Positions 38,301 to 51,917 of a stretch of 64,000 nt of DNA are shown here, piece after piece. Position 1 is the stretch's first letter, and the number at the start of each line of letters is the position of its first letter. Location of the stretch: assembly GCA_905331475.1 (NCBI GenBank), contig CAJNYU010000279.1, positions 1 through 64,000 on the forward strand, in the 5' to 3' direction. The DNA is from Rotaria socialis (Eukaryota > Rotifera > Eurotatoria > Philodinida > Philodinidae). The translations under genes and the position numbers were made by a program. The notes beneath the pieces were generated by a model. That model searched no databases. It saw only the letters and a program-made list of their open reading frames with translations, and was not told where the DNA came from.

Positions 38301-40957
38301 ATTATGTTTGTACTGCGTGGCATATTTTCAAAATTTAGATTTATTATATTTGACAGAGCCAATTTCATACGTTTGAAGGATACTTAACTATCAATGAAAT
38401 ATGGCCTCCAATCGCTAAAATGATTGACGTGTTCATGGCCGATTTCATTCATATCTTAGTTTTTTTCTTTTAGATAAGATACATTATCAATATGAAATCA
38501 CTATCGTACGTTACATCGAAGAGAGTTATGTCTCTTTCGAAAGTGTGACATTAGCTTGATGAATTAACAATACAAGCGCTAGTTTTTAAGCTAAGCCATT
38601 GAGTACAAACATAATAACATTATAGCACAGTAAATTAGTAGAATGTCAGAATATATTTTCTACCAGACGAAAAATGATCTCTTTTGATACAATTAACATG
38701 CAGTTTGCTTTAGTTTTCAATAATTGTTAAAAAAGTTTAAATTAAATCATGCAAGCGAAAACCAAACTTTACTGTCATTATTCATTGGATATCTATTTAA
38801 AATTTCCAAGAGTTTGTCTATTGCGTTTTGCATCGAATGACAAGTCAAAAATTTTTGTACAATTATTGAATAAGATAAAATGAATAATATATTGTCTTCG
38901 ACTAGTGTCTGTTTCATAGAATGAACTGAAATACAAAAAATAAAAGCAAAAATAATTGAGCTCCGAACAATATTTATATGTTGTAAATTCTGCAACTCAT
39001 GGAGAGGACTATTGCAATTATTATTTCATATGTTTCATGAGCTATATTCTAGTAAAATTATTCATGAAAAAAGTAAAAAGAACACTAATTTTCCTTCTTT
39101 AAAAACGTTTTCAATTAGCGGTTTTCTATCAAGTTATTGTAGAGATGGAAGAGAAAAATTTTATTTTTTCTATCTCTAAGGTTCGCCGCCGCTTAAATCT
39201 GATTCAAACAGTAACACTGATACTCCTGATATGGCATCACAATCAGCAGCTTCGTCGAAAAAATCAATGCTTGTTTCTATTAATGGTGGATTTGAGCTAC
39301 AAAATGAAGAAGATTATGTAGCTAAAGGTTCGACAGACAGACGCAGAGCTAGATTTGCTGGTGCTGCTGATGATGATGACGATGATAAGGATGAGGATAA
39401 TGATAAAAAAGCTTCAACACAATATAGCAACGTTAGATATTTCCCAAAACCACCATCAGAAGCGAAGCCACCGGCAGATCCATCTAAACCTCAACCACCT
39501 ACTCGTCCATATCCAGTAATGTCTCGACCACAATCGTCAGATAGTGGTAAACGACCTACCAATTCAGCTAGTACATTATCAAGATCACTATCTGATAATA
39601 AAAATCAATCGAGCAACGATCGTGAACAAAGACCCAAAAGGTATTGAAAATAAAGCTCTTTGCATAACTCTGTATCATTGATTCATTTTTTTTTGTAGTG
39701 CGGTCGTTCCAAAATATTTATATTCATCGATTAATAAGTATAAGTTTCTATAGTATTGCAGTCGCCTTAAGTTTTGTTTTTATAAAAATATAGTCCACCG
39801 TCGGGTGTCAACTTTGAAGAACTTTGTCAAAAAGCAGCTGAAAAGAAACGGGCAGAGATGAAGGAAGAACGTCGCAAGAAGAAAGAAGTAAGATAAAAAA
39901 GAGCAATGATTTAGTAAATCTTATTTATTGAATCTTCAAAAATAAACTAAGAATTCGGTAAAGTATGAAAATCGTAGATTTCACCTGTCATGCATAAAAT
40001 CGTATGAATTTTCTAGAAAACTTATACGACACAAAGATTTCACAAAACAAAAGTAATGATATAGATCTTTCAATCTCGAACAAATAATAATTTAGCATAC
40101 TAAATGATCATGATAACCGATGAGAATAGTATTGCGAATAGAATAAAAAACAAATGCTGACAGCTATTTCTTTTTTTTTTGTTATAACAGATTGTTAATA
40201 CTCGCAACTGCTTTTATGATATTAAAACAGAAATTGTAGACTTTAAAATTCGTCTTTCACTTGAATAATAATCTTGAATTTGTGATCTACAAATTTTTAC
40301 GAAGTAATATTTAAATTATAGGAAGAAGAAAAACGAGTAGCATTAGACGCCAAAGCAAAAGCAAAATATGAACAATGGATACACGACAAAGATAATGAAC
40401 GTAAAAGACTTAATGAAGAAAAACGTATGGAAAATGACGAACGTGAAGTAAAAACGATTGATTTTCCATCACAAAAAACCAAAAAAGTATTATTTATCTT
40501 TCGTATAATTTCCATTAAAGGCTCTTCGAATAAAGCATGAGAAAGAATTGGAAGATTTACGAAAGAAAAAATTTGATGAATGGAGTGAACGTAAAAAGCG
40601 AGAAGTCATGATTGTAAATGAATTCAGAAAATTACAAGCTGAAGAAGAAGCAGTTGAAACCAATGGATCATCTTCATCGATTCATCATCCTAATCAACGA
40701 CCAGGTCATCGAGCGTTTAAACGGTAAATTAATTCCGTTTAATATTCAATAATGAATTTATGTTTTTTTTCTGTCTCTCTCTCTCTCTGCTATTTGTTAT
40801 TTATAGTTGGCTTCGTCGAAAGGATGAACAATCCAAAGAAGAAAAAAGACAATTACGTCTTGAAACTCGACGTCTACGTCGTATGCAACGTCGTTCAATA
40901 AAACGATATCAACTTCAACAAGACCTTCAATTAGCAAAATCATTCGGATATTCATGA
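35366..40957 (+). CDS. CCDC181: CCDC181-like microtubule-binding ciliary protein (601 aa)
   Basis: Eight exons (35366-35510, 35577-35732, 35797-36228, 39181-39640, 39794-39887, 40322-40486, 40521-40723, 40807-40957) join in frame to 601 residues; human CCDC181 has about 509. In mammals the protein binds microtubules in sperm flagella and motile cilia. Matching landmarks are the early acidic region with ADIHERLKKANEEFE, the short conserved motif NGGFELQNEEDYVAKG, and a long charged coiled coil from KKAAEKKRAEMKEE-like sequence onward. The diagnostic C-terminal block is AFKRWLRRKDEQSKEEKRQL followed by RLETRRLRRMQRR. The middle is Ser/Pro-rich and disordered with an acidic DDDDDDKDEDNDKK run. 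Intron 3 is 2952 bp, while the others are 34-433 bp. Intron 1 (66 bp) is in frame without a stop, so its retention would still be translatable. The head-to-head partner is CFAP221. Confidence 0.85.
36229..39180 (+). other. 2952-bp intron of CCDC181
   Basis: The intron starts GTATTG and ends in a pyrimidine-rich tract with CTCTAAG. It is far longer than the surrounding introns. I looked for nested genes and transposon ends on both strands. Only short reading frames without recognisable domains and no convincing terminal inverted repeats were found, so its content is unexplained. Confidence 0.6.
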
Positions 40958-42820
40958 TTCTTTATGTACTCTTTCTATTTCGTTCAAAGAAAAAAATAAT
41001 TAAATTCATCTGTCTCTTTTTTTTGCTTGAATCTCTTTGTATACATAGGAAATGAGGAATGTTTTATTATTCTCTTCTATTTTTCTTGACATTCTAGGAC
41101 GCAGACAACGTTGTTGTCATCAGTAATAAACACACGCACGTACATCAATGAAAAAAACGAAAAAAACCCACAAACCGCCGACTGATTCATGTACATTGAT
41201 AAATAAATACATCGAGCGGAACGTTAGAAAAAGGAAGCGATAAAAAATTAGACGAAGTTCTATTATGACGATTTTTTTGTTGCCAGCTACCTATTTTTGC
41301 TTGTTTGCCGATAAAATGAGAGACAAAAAACGGAAGAAAAATCGTTAAATATATTTCAAAAGTGCTCTGAGCAAACAATTATTTGAAAAACAACCTTCGT
41401 TCTTTGGTTTGTTCAATTCACTATTTTCCCTCGTTATAGAATGTTGCTGTCGATTGAAAACTGTAGCATACCTGAAAATCTTACATAATAAAAAGAAAAA
41501 GAAGTTTTGCATATCAAGGTAACCTTCGAAATAAGCACCTAGTGATCATGTGTCAAGATACACGGTATAATCAAAAGCCGAACATAGCTATTTAACGAAT
41601 AAATATTTCATTATATTGTTATTATCGTGACTTTGAATTGGATGAAAGTCATGAAAAAATATGATAATTTCGCGAATTTCACCATATAATTTTTTCGTTT
41701 TTTTTTCATTACTGATTTTTTTTGCATTAAGTTGTAAATAACCGTGTCGAAAAATTCAAATACAATTACAAAAATAGTTTACAATAGAGCCAGAATGAGA
41801 CATAGGTAAGATACAAAATTGTTTTCATTCCCACCGATATCTAATGATTATTTAAATGTCTAATTATAACATTGAAAACCTTGAAATATGTGATAGTCAA
41901 CTTCCAACACTAATTTTCTAAACCAAAACAATAACACTACAATGATTATTTATTCAAAATATGTTTAAAATTTGCCGTTTTATTGCTTTCTTACTATCTA
42001 TGTAATAGCTAAATAGTATACCTGCCGTTGAAGGTCGATCTAGTTTACGTATTTAAAATGTATTTTGTATCATTTTTATTTTTATGACAGACGTAATTAG
42101 CATCTTGATCATCACCATCAATAGTGTAATTAATGTTTTACTACGCCACTTAACTACAGATACGAGACGAGAAAACAAAAACCATCGTGTTTGGACTAAG
42201 ACTCAAGGCCTTTTTTTTGTTCTTGACTATTTTTGGTTTTTTTTTCGAATTGAAATACTTGTACACATATATATATATATATATATATATATGTGAGAGA
42301 AAATGCAAGTATGCCCATTGTATATCTATTTTTACTTGCTGGTTATTCCCTAGAATGATTTAGAGTATCATTTGTAATAAGAAAGTACTTTTACATTGAT
42401 TGATTCTTTTGTATTATGCACTACAAGAAAAATAAAACATTCTTACGATTTGTATCTTCTGTTATTTATTTGTTTGTTAATTGCTAAGTGTATTATTTAG
42501 TAAACTATGAAACTATTTTTACTCCAAGCCCTCTAAAATCATGAATAATATGGGCCATATATTATTAAATTTATCTTTTATTTGTTTTTTGATCTTCATT
42601 TATATTTGCATGTTTTGCAAACAGTAAGCCATGCACGAAGAATACCAAGGCTGTTCTTTTTTCTTTTGTACATTGTATTTTTGTCAGTATTTTTTGTTAA
42701 TAATGCTAATTTTCATCATTCATAATATCAACAAAATAACCATCGCTTTCTATAACTACACACACACACACACAACGCATAATCGTCATTTTTAGATACA
42801 AATCATAATCAATTTCTACG
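40958..42820. other. intergenic with TA and CA microsatellites
   Basis: About 1.9 kb between CCDC181 and the aminotransferase gene, transcribed in the same direction. It holds an (AT)13 run at 42267-42292 and a short (CA)n run near 42759-42775. An acceptor-like TTTTTAG at 42790-42795 lies 26 bp before the next ATG. No gene was recognised. Confidence 0.5.
42267..42292. repeat. (AT)13 microsatellite
   Basis: Thirteen AT units flanked by CAC and GTG, so the whole tract is a palindrome. Shorter runs of the same dinucleotide occur at 8552-8569, 21972-21989, 29228-29243, 47257-47275, 51098-51115 and 61447-61464. Confidence 0.95.
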
Positions 42821-45800
42821 ATGAATATGTTTCCATACACACCATCGCAGGTACGATAAGAAATATCAAACAAGAAAAGTATTTGCTTTTCTTTCAAATT
42901 CTCTTATAATTTACAGCTATATACGATGCATCCACATCAACAACAACAGCAGCAACAGCAACAACAGCAAGCAATGTATGCTCAACAACAACAACAGCAA
43001 CAGCAACAAGCTAATATGTTGTACTACCAGTATAATCAGTTACATTCAATGCAAGCTACTTATTCAAATCCTGCTCTTACCTCTCCCAGATATATGCAAC
43101 AGACAATAGAGCAGCAACAACAACCAGCATATCGACCTGATCAATTAGTGCCACTATCTACACCACAAGGAATAGCTCCTGTTCAACAAAAACAGCAGCA
43201 GCAAATTCAGCGTGCTAGTCCGATTACAATAAAAGCAATGGATTCGCCAGATGTTTGGATGAATAACAGTGGATTACAAAATCTTGATATTTTTCGACCT
43301 ATTATCCATGCAATGTCCAATACGAAACTTGATACTGTTTCTTATATTACTATCAACAATGCTATTGGAAGTACTCCGTCAACACCGTCCATGGCCATGT
43401 CGTACGAATCACCTAAGTTAAATCGTCACCGTCATTCAAAACGGCAACCATCAATAGATAGTCGTCGTATTCGCCGACGTCTTCATAGTGCGTCGAGCTG
43501 CTATGAATCTGATTCAATGGACGTCTATAGTCAAGAGGAAAATGAATCAGAGGTAAAATGAATAAGAGTTTAAAGCAGTATTTAATGCGCTTTTTTTATA
43601 AATGAAGAAACAATTCCAATATAAATATAGATTCAATAGCTATTTTTTGTGTGTATGTCTCTCAAATCGACCTTCTAATTGAAGTTTTTTATTTCATCGA
43701 AATGTAGAGTTAATAATCGATGTTGCTCTCGATGATCATCGATAAAATTATCGATAAATATAAACGAAATGTTTTTTTATTAATTATCAGTGGCATTCAG
43801 CAAATCCAAAGGCTTCGGCAACAATATCACCAGTATCAAAAAAACGATCACATTCAACAGGTCAATCAGATTTGTCGAAGCCTAATCATAGCCTAAACGA
43901 TATTCATCGATCATCATTGAATCATCATGGATTTATTCCGATTCGTAGTCCAGCTGCAGAATCACATACAAATCGTAATTCCTCAACGAAAAATTATAAT
44001 CGTACTGTTTCTCGACCTAAAATTATTCATTATATTGAAAAGAATATTATCGGTAAAGATTATATTTTTCAAGGACCATGGGGTTTCAGACGAAGTACGT
44101 GATTCAATATTGATCTTTCTATTTCTGATTGATATTTTTTGTTTTCATTTCGCTTGAAGTGATCTATTGTGATTATACAGCATCAGGTCGACCAGTACAA
44201 TTTATTGAACATTTTATCAAAACCTATGTACTTCCTTTGTAAGTAATTTGAATATTTTTTTGTAGCGAACTTAAATTTAAAAAAAAACTTTATCTCTCTA
44301 TAGATATGGTAATACGCACAGTGAAACAAGCTTATGCGCACAGCAAACAACAAAATTTCGTGAAGAAGCCCGCCATATTATTAAAACATCAGTTAATGCT
44401 AACGAAAATGATGTTTTACTATTTGCCGGTACTGGCTCAACTGGTGCTATCCATTTGCTTGTTGATACTTTTGAACTCAATGATGAAGTCAAGAGAAAGA
44501 ATACAGTTGTTTTTATTAGTGCTTTTGAACATCATAGCAATATTTTACCATGGCAAGAAAAAGGTGTTGAAGTAAGATTAAAAAAAATTTTGATTTGATA
44601 TTTGTTTTAAAATTAACTCATTGTCTTTAACAGATGATTCGAATACCAACAACACAACATGGCATACTTAATAAATCGCTACTCAAAGAATATTTACAAC
44701 AGTTTGCTAAATTAAAGAAACGCATCATTTGCTCGTTAAATGCTGCTAGTAATATTAGTGGTATTTTAACTGATGTTGATTCTATATCAACACTTGTTCA
44801 TTCGTATGGTGGTCTCATTTTTTGGGACTATGCTACAGCTGCTCCATATATTAAAATTGATATGAATCCATCAGCTACTGCCTATAAAGATGCTGTTTTT
44901 ATTTCGACACATAAATTTGTTGGTGGGCCAGGTACGCCAGGTAAGTGAATAAAAACAATCATTAAATTTTATTTCATATATTAGAATACTTGTTTTTTCT
45001 TCAGGTATATTAATTGCTAAGAAGAATCTATTTAGTCTAAAGCCTCCTAAAGCATGCGGTGGTGGAACAGTTAATTTCGTCACTCGTACATGTCGCGAAT
45101 ACAATTTCGATATTGAAACTCGCGAAGAAGGTGGTACACCAGATATCATTGGTTGTATTCGAGCGGGTCTTGTTTTTCAATTGAAAGATTCGATAGATTC
45201 GAATTATATGCAAGCTCGTGAAGAAGAATTAGTTAAACGATTTTATCGACATTTTAAAAAAACAAAAACATTAATTCTTCTTGGCTCTCAAACAGTCGCA
45301 CGCTTACCAATTTTTTCTTTTCTTATCTATGTACCTAGTGTATGCAAATATTTACATCATAATTTTGTTTGCCTTCTGCTAAATGATTTATTTGGTATAC
45401 AAGTTCGATCAGGCTGTGCCTGCGCTGGACCATATGCACTTGATTTACTAAATGTTGATGATGTAAAAACAGATATTTATTGTTTGTTTATGACCGAAAA
45501 TGCTGAGTGAGTTCTGTGCTTTTGTTTCATGGTAATAGTCAAAAGAAAAAATTATAATTTTCTTTTATTTGTAGAGCACGAGGAGACGATCAAATTGTTC
45601 GCACAATGATGATGAAGTAAATGTTCTACTATTGATTTCTTTTGATTTAGTATATTTGTAATGTCGAACTTTGTTTTCTTCAGGCCGGGCTTTACTCGTT
45701 TTAATTTATCCTATTTTATTAATGATGATGAAATCGAATACGTTCTTAATGCTATTCAATTCATTGCAATTGAAGGATGGAAATTCCTCCCATTAGTAAG

Positions 45801-46462
45801 TGATGAAAAACTTATATTCGTCGATATTTTTTTGACATCTTATTTTTTCTTTAGTATACTTATAATCCAGTTACTGCTGGTTGGACACATCGCAGTGATT
45901 TTCAAGTATCTCACTCAAGCCTAGATGATATAACTTATAAATCGGGTAAAATGCAAAATTATGGTGTTAAAAAAGATTTAAAACCGCCTAGTACACAAAA
46001 CGATCTACGAGTAAAAGCAAAAATCTATAATTTAAAAAGTGTAATAAATATTTTTGTTTAACTTTTTGAAGGATCCATTCCATGAAGCAAAATTATTGGC
46101 CGTTGATGCTGTACGTCATGCACTTGATACTATTGATTATGGATTTGATCCACCACTCAATGTTCCTGATAAATATAAACATATGGTTTGGTTTGCATTA
46201 CCAGCTGATATTGCTTCCGTGATGATTAAACAGAAGGAAAATTCTCGAAAAACACTTTGTAACATTGATTCAATTCCTTTCATACCTACAGAAGCAAAGG
46301 TTATTCTTTAATTTTCTCGGTATTTTTAATCTAATGTTTCTTTTTTGTTTTTTGTAGGAAAGACTTCTGAACTCATTGAAAGGAAGAGAATCTATTAATG
46401 GCAGTGATTATCGAAAGAAACTTAGTTCAAGCCGTAGTTCATCATCATATCGTACACGATAA
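42821..46462 (+). CDS. class V aminotransferase / cysteine-desulfurase-like enzyme with polyQ extension (922 aa)
   Basis: Twelve exons, beginning with a 30-nt exon (42821-42850, MNMFPYTPSQ), join in frame to 922 residues. The first 330 residues are disordered: two polyglutamine blocks, then Ser/Arg-rich sequence. The PLP fold (fold type I) begins near FQGPWGFRRMIYCDYTASG and continues with YGNTHSETSLCAQQT, AGTGSTGAIHLL and AFEHHSNILPWQE. The cofactor aspartate is in GLIFWDYATAAPY, and the Schiff-base lysine is Lys533 in STHKFVGGPGTPG. A cysteine motif RSGCACAGPY (Cys679, Cys681) sits where SufS/NFS1-type desulfurases carry their catalytic cysteine. The family would mobilise sulfur from cysteine or act as an aminotransferase or lyase; the substrate is unknown. 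It is neither NFS1 nor MOCOS by overall sequence. It resembles uncharacterised eukaryotic class V proteins with a long C-terminal tail. An AATAAA follows 11 bp after the stop. Confidence 0.88.
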
Positions 46463-47076
46463 ACGAGGAAGAAATAAAGTTATACAAAAAATAATAATAA
46501 ACTTTACCTTCCGTTTTTTTTTCTCTTTTTTTTCATTATTAAATCGTTGGTTTTATTTTTGTAATACATCGATACATGTTTTGCTATCAAGATTTTTAGT
46601 ATGTAAATATATATACATATACATCTCCTTAATTAATAAATTCCAAAAGAAAAAACTTTTATTGATTTTTTTCAACTACAACTAAACATCCGATTTAAGC
46701 GATCGATGCATCAAGGCTTTTTCTTTATTTTCGATTTCTAAATTTTCGTTTTGAATATATCCGGACACAGAGAAGAAATGAAAACATTCTTTGTTAAATA
46801 ATAAAACATGTAAATACGTAGGAGGAAGAACAGGGTTCTTGCATTAAGTTATGACATTTGTTTTTTTTATTTTTTTGAAACAAGGACGAGTTTATCTATA
46901 TACATACTACTGTATATTTGCAATAGAAAAACAAAAAAAACGAAAACTTTAATTCATCACTATAATAATCATCAAATCCCTACTTACAATATATTATTAA
47001 CGAGAGGTTTTATTTTTTTGAATGATTATTGCCCTATAGTAATGTAAAACTGATTGTTATTTGAATTATATTGATA
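46463..47076. other. short intergenic, nothing recognised
   Basis: AT-rich 614 bp between two plus-strand genes, with 3' flank sequence containing AATAAA-like hexamers and T-runs. No coding or structural signal was found. Confidence 0.5.
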
Positions 47077-48521
47077 ATGTTATTTCGAATCGTTTTTATT
47101 GTATCGCATTTAATGACAATTTTTGCTGTACAACTTAATTTCTATACATCTGTTGGTCAAGTTCGACAAGAAATTTCAATTAAAGATGGCTATGTTCAAA
47201 TTCATTTTACTGATCAAGAATATAATGCTATTATACCGTGAGTTCGGATATATACGTATATATATATATATATATTGTTTTCGATCCACTTTTTAATTAT
47301 ACTTTTTATTTCAATAGAGGTACGATCGATTTTCCAGGTCAACAGATAATTGAGCAAGATTTATACAATTCCAATGAAGAACTACGTAATACTGATATTT
47401 TTATTCGATTTGATAAATGTGAAAATGATCACACATTAAAAGCAAAATTAATTGACCCTTATTCATTTTTAATTAAATATGATTCGTTACGATATGCTTA
47501 TGCATCACGAGATCAGATTGAATTTGATAAAGATCCATTATTGGATGGAATGATTCTATCTGTTCGATTAGATAATGAATCTATAGAAACAACTAATATG
47601 ACTTATTTAACTCGTGGTCTTTGGTGGACACCGAGATATGAAGTTATGGTTATTGATGAGCGATGTAAAGTTTTCTTTTTTCAATGTTTTAATTGATCAA
47701 TCTTTTGTATTGTTCTAGCTGCTACTCTTCGAGCTCTCGCTGATCTTAATAATGAACATCAGCGTCTATACGATACTACACGAAGTCAATTGGTTACCGG
47801 TAGTATTCCATTAGTTTCAAATTCGGTACGAGCACCAGCTCCAATGGAAGCACAACGTTTTGAACAAATGGCAGGTTCTATGAGTAATGCATCTCCGTCT
47901 ATATCGTCGATACCTGATTCAACCAATTTTGGTAGCTATTCATATAACATCACGCATAAATTTTCTCTTTTACCAAAATCTATTAAAACATTTCCGTTTC
48001 TATCTGCTATGATATCATTTAATTATACACTTGAAACATCGATGTATCTATCGATTGGTGCTGCTTCTGGTTTATTTCAACGTATATTTATTATAAAGCC
48101 ATCGGAATTTTTACCAGCTGGCACAATAACATTTTATTTAGCAACAACAGGAATAACTTTAGGTCAAGGTCGTTTACCAGATACACCAAAACAGAGCGAA
48201 CAAAAAATAAGTATAGGAAATGATCCTGATGTTAGATTTAATATCATTAGTGTTATAACAGCTATTCACCAAACACCAGTGTATGGACAAGATCTTGATG
48301 TAAATGTAACAGTTTCAAATCGAAAAGATGAACAAATAGTATCAGTTAAATTAACTATCAATAGTGGATTTCGTAATACAACATTGTTTATAAAAAATCT
48401 ATCATCATCGAATATAAGAATAAATCAATCTTCAAATGATAAGTCCATATTAATTATTCAAGCTACAATTCAACCGAACCAAAATGAACGATGCAATTTC
48501 TCTCTTAAACAATTGAGCTAA
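47077..48521 (+). CDS. secreted DUF4139-like protein (436 aa)
   Basis: Three exons (47077-47237, 47318-47664, 47719-48521) give 436 residues. The start MLFRIVFIVSHLMTIFAVQL is a signal peptide. A beta-rich N-terminal domain follows. TYLTRGLWWTPRYEVMV and ATLRALADLNNEHQRLYDTT, then TRSQLVTGSIPLVSN, match the core of the DUF4139 family (the mucoidy-inhibitor MuiA-like group). That core has a W-x-P-x-Y motif followed by a strand describing added layers on an existing chain. The C-terminal half (YNITHKFSLLPKSIKTFPFL; EFLPAGTITFYLATTG) continues the same family's beta-sandwich part. There are several N-glycosylation sequons (NITH, NTTL, NLSS). The biochemical role of the family is not established. 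Secretion and lack of the usual long coiled coil distinguish this copy. AATAAA follows about 16 bp after the stop. Confidence 0.65.
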
Positions 48522-51500
48522 ATTTTTTGTTTACGAATAAATAAATTCTATTCGTTCTGATTAAGTTAACACACTGATTGGATTTGAAAAAAGATATTCA
48601 AACAATTTTCTATCATCAAAGTTTTTCATCGTAATTTTCAATTGAGTAAACACTGTGATTAAAGTCATATTTGTGTTTTTTGTTTCTCAGAATCAGAAAT
48701 TACTGATTGTTGTATGAAATAAGAGAAATTTACACTCATATTCATTAGCATGTATTGTATGACAGTCTTTGAATATTTACAGATTTTTAATTAATCCTAC
48801 ACATTTGTAATAAAAAAAACATTATGCACTAGTCTAGTATATGCATATATACGGACAATAATATTGGCAACTTTCATTATGAATGTTTTTCAGAAAACGT
48901 TGGCTTACGAAAGTCATACACGGGTGCAAACATAGTCTCGTTTCTTCTTAGCAGACAAGCCCCATCTATGATAGGGTCAATCATTATGCAGGCTTGATAT
49001 TCAGTAAAGAAATTTGTTCAAGTTTCAACTATGAGCTTGTCCTTTTCTTCACGTATTTTACATTGTAGATCACAAAAGATTGACATATAACGATGTTGCT
49101 TCTGTTAGTCTAAAACATTTAGCTCTTGAAATCACTATATCTTAAACTAATTTGTTTTTTGAAAGTATCGATGACTCTAATTTAGTAGATCTCGAGTCTG
49201 TCAATTGATCTTTAGTTGTTAAAAATGGACCACTTGAACGTGTTTTTAATTAAAAACTTTTCTTCGTTTTACGTAGGTTGAATTAGAAATGAGATTCTTG
49301 GCTTTTCTTGCCAGTCTTAATGCTACGGTTCATCGTGGAGTGTATATGCTACCAGAAATGTAACAGTGTACACAGTATCATTTAATTTTGTATTCTAAAC
49401 TATCGCGTATGAGTAACATCGAATAGTACATAAATATAAGTTTGTAGAAGCTAGCCTATCAACATGAAATTAATGGTTGCATTCGTATTTGCATTGTGTT
49501 ACTTTCGAATATAAATCAGTAGATAAAAGAAACAACCCTCAAGAATATAGGGTTTCTCATTCTCCATTTTGACAACGACTAATTACTCATAGCTATTATA
49601 TTTTTGCGTTTCAATGGACGATTAATTCGTCTCAGCGACAAAAAAGCATAATAAATGCGTGTGCCTATATTTTTTGTACATAGACCATACTTTGTTACAC
49701 AAAAGAAGGTACCGATTTATATCTTTTTGTCAGGGCTTTTTATTTGCCGTTTATTTAAACAGTAGGCCTAATCTATTTTCACTAATAATAATGAGTCCCG
49801 ATTTGTTTCCACATGGTCAAAGCTATTAATCTTGCTTCTTAACTTATATGGAACAAGCAAATAAATTATCGGTAGATACAACGATGTAGTATCCTACTTA
49901 CATAGTATGATAAATATCGTTTCTGTTTCGTTTTGTTAGTAGTGAAAAAATGCGACGTTGCTTTTCAAAATATGAATAAACCAATGAAACACATTATCTA
50001 ACAAGAATTCATTGTGAGATGAAAGAATGACACTATTTTGTTGTTTTCAATAGTCAAACGACAAACAAAAAATGTTAGTAAATAGCAACATGAGACAAGG
50101 TTTTTTCTACGCTTAATCTATCACGTGATTGACTTTTATTTAGCAGGGTTTCGTCGATTTGTTGTGTAATACATATTACGAATTCAGTTGCTTGAAAAGA
50201 CATTGAATCATCAAATTCGATGCAGATTTGAAATATACATCGGTTGAAAATAACTAGAACAGTTGCTAAACAGAATATCAACAAGAAATCCTTGAGTTCA
50301 CTGCTAACTTTCCTTATATCAATTCTATATTTAGTCTTTTTTTTTAAGTCAAAAGTAAATAAATGAAATAAACTATTAAAAATATCATATTTACCATGCG
50401 ATTGACATTTCTTTTCTTGGCAATCTAAAAAAAAAATACAGCTGTATTTGCACTTTTTGGACATCACCGTAAACAAAAACAAACACAAACCATGAATGAT
50501 TAAATCATTTCACATATTAAAATTCATCATTGTCTACAAATATTAAGAAGAATTCTGTATGTTCGCTTTATTTGAATTTAAGACCATAAAATTAACAGTT
50601 CAATGAGAGAAACAATAGTTAAAACAGATGTAGAGAGGTAAATAGTAAATGATGTCAAAAAATGTGATAGATTAATCAAATGATTAACTTCACTTCACTA
50701 TGATAAGTCCAGTACAAATATTGCAATTGTCGATGTGACCATTTCTTTTGCCACTACTCTCGATCGTTTACTAAAGTAAGAACCAATTATGTCATATATG
50801 AACCAACAAAACGAATTCGTGTACTACTGATGTTTGCTTTCTTTATATTATTATTATTGTTGTTGTTGTTGTGACATCGTGACATTTATGAACAAGTTAC
50901 ACTATTTTAATGAGAATCATACTCATGAAAGTCACTCACACAGATTGATTCTTTTTTTCAATAAAGGATTTTTTATTTTTAATCTTTATCAATCAATCAA
51001 TAGCATTTTTGGTTGGACCTGGTTATGATAGTTCAAAATCATAGAATTATTCTAAAATGTCTTGTGACTTTCAGCACAATAGAAAATAGATATTTTTCAG
51101 TATATATATATATATCTCATGAATCAACAATTTATGACTAAAAGGATGAAAGTTTCTGGAATCATTTTATGCCAAGATTATAATGCTTGGCATAATATTA
51201 AAAGCTTTCTGTGAAATCAAGTCTATTTGTTTTAATAAACATTCCTGTAGAGAAAACAAAAACGCAGAATTATGTGCACATTGGTTAACAATTAAAGATA
51301 GATAATATTTTCTTTTAATTCAAAATAGTCATAAATAATTTACAAAATAACAAAAAATTTTCTTTTACAGACAATAAGTAACTAACGTGTTAACTTGAAC
51401 AGAAGTCGTTCTACCAGAGTACTCATCTGTTATGATGGTTTAATCTATGACGTATCTCATAAATTGTGTTTTATGACGAATATTAAAGAAACTAATAGTA

Positions 51501-51917
51501 TATCAGAAGAAAAAAATAACCTTATATGAAATGAGTGCTGCCCTTTTTCTCAGTTATCCGTCATGAGTAGACATCTGTCGAGCATAACATATATAGGGTA
51601 ATGCATAATAATTTTAAAAAAATGAAGGTTGATGATTCACTAGATAAGCGTTTCCTCGGTTTTTTTTTCTTGAGATTTTGTCCTTCTGAGTCTTTCCTGT
51701 TAATCAAAAGAATTTCCAAACTGAAAGAGAAAATCGCGTTAATAATACTACTTGTTTTTTCAATCCTGTCATTCGCACATAAATATATTTTTTATCAATA
51801 TTTGTTTGTTAATTTTTATCTGTTCTCTTTTCATTGCTAGTGAAATATATAACATTAAAGGTAAGCTAACAGTTTATTTTATCGAAAAATAAAAGACTCA
51901 AAAGAATATAGCCTGCA
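48522..51917. other. gene-poor interval, no supported gene
   Basis: About 3.4 kb of AT-rich sequence. The longest reading frame (minus, about 50075-50488) contains intron-like signals and no recognisable domain. A TA run lies at 51098-51115 and a TTG-rich stretch near 50850-50870. No transposon ends with duplications were found. Confidence 0.45.

Noticed and set aside
50075-50488. 137-codon minus-strand reading frame with a Cys-containing segment
   Set aside because: It contains acceptor- and donor-like signals around a very small possible exon, but has no recognisable domain, no joining exons and strongly AT-driven composition.
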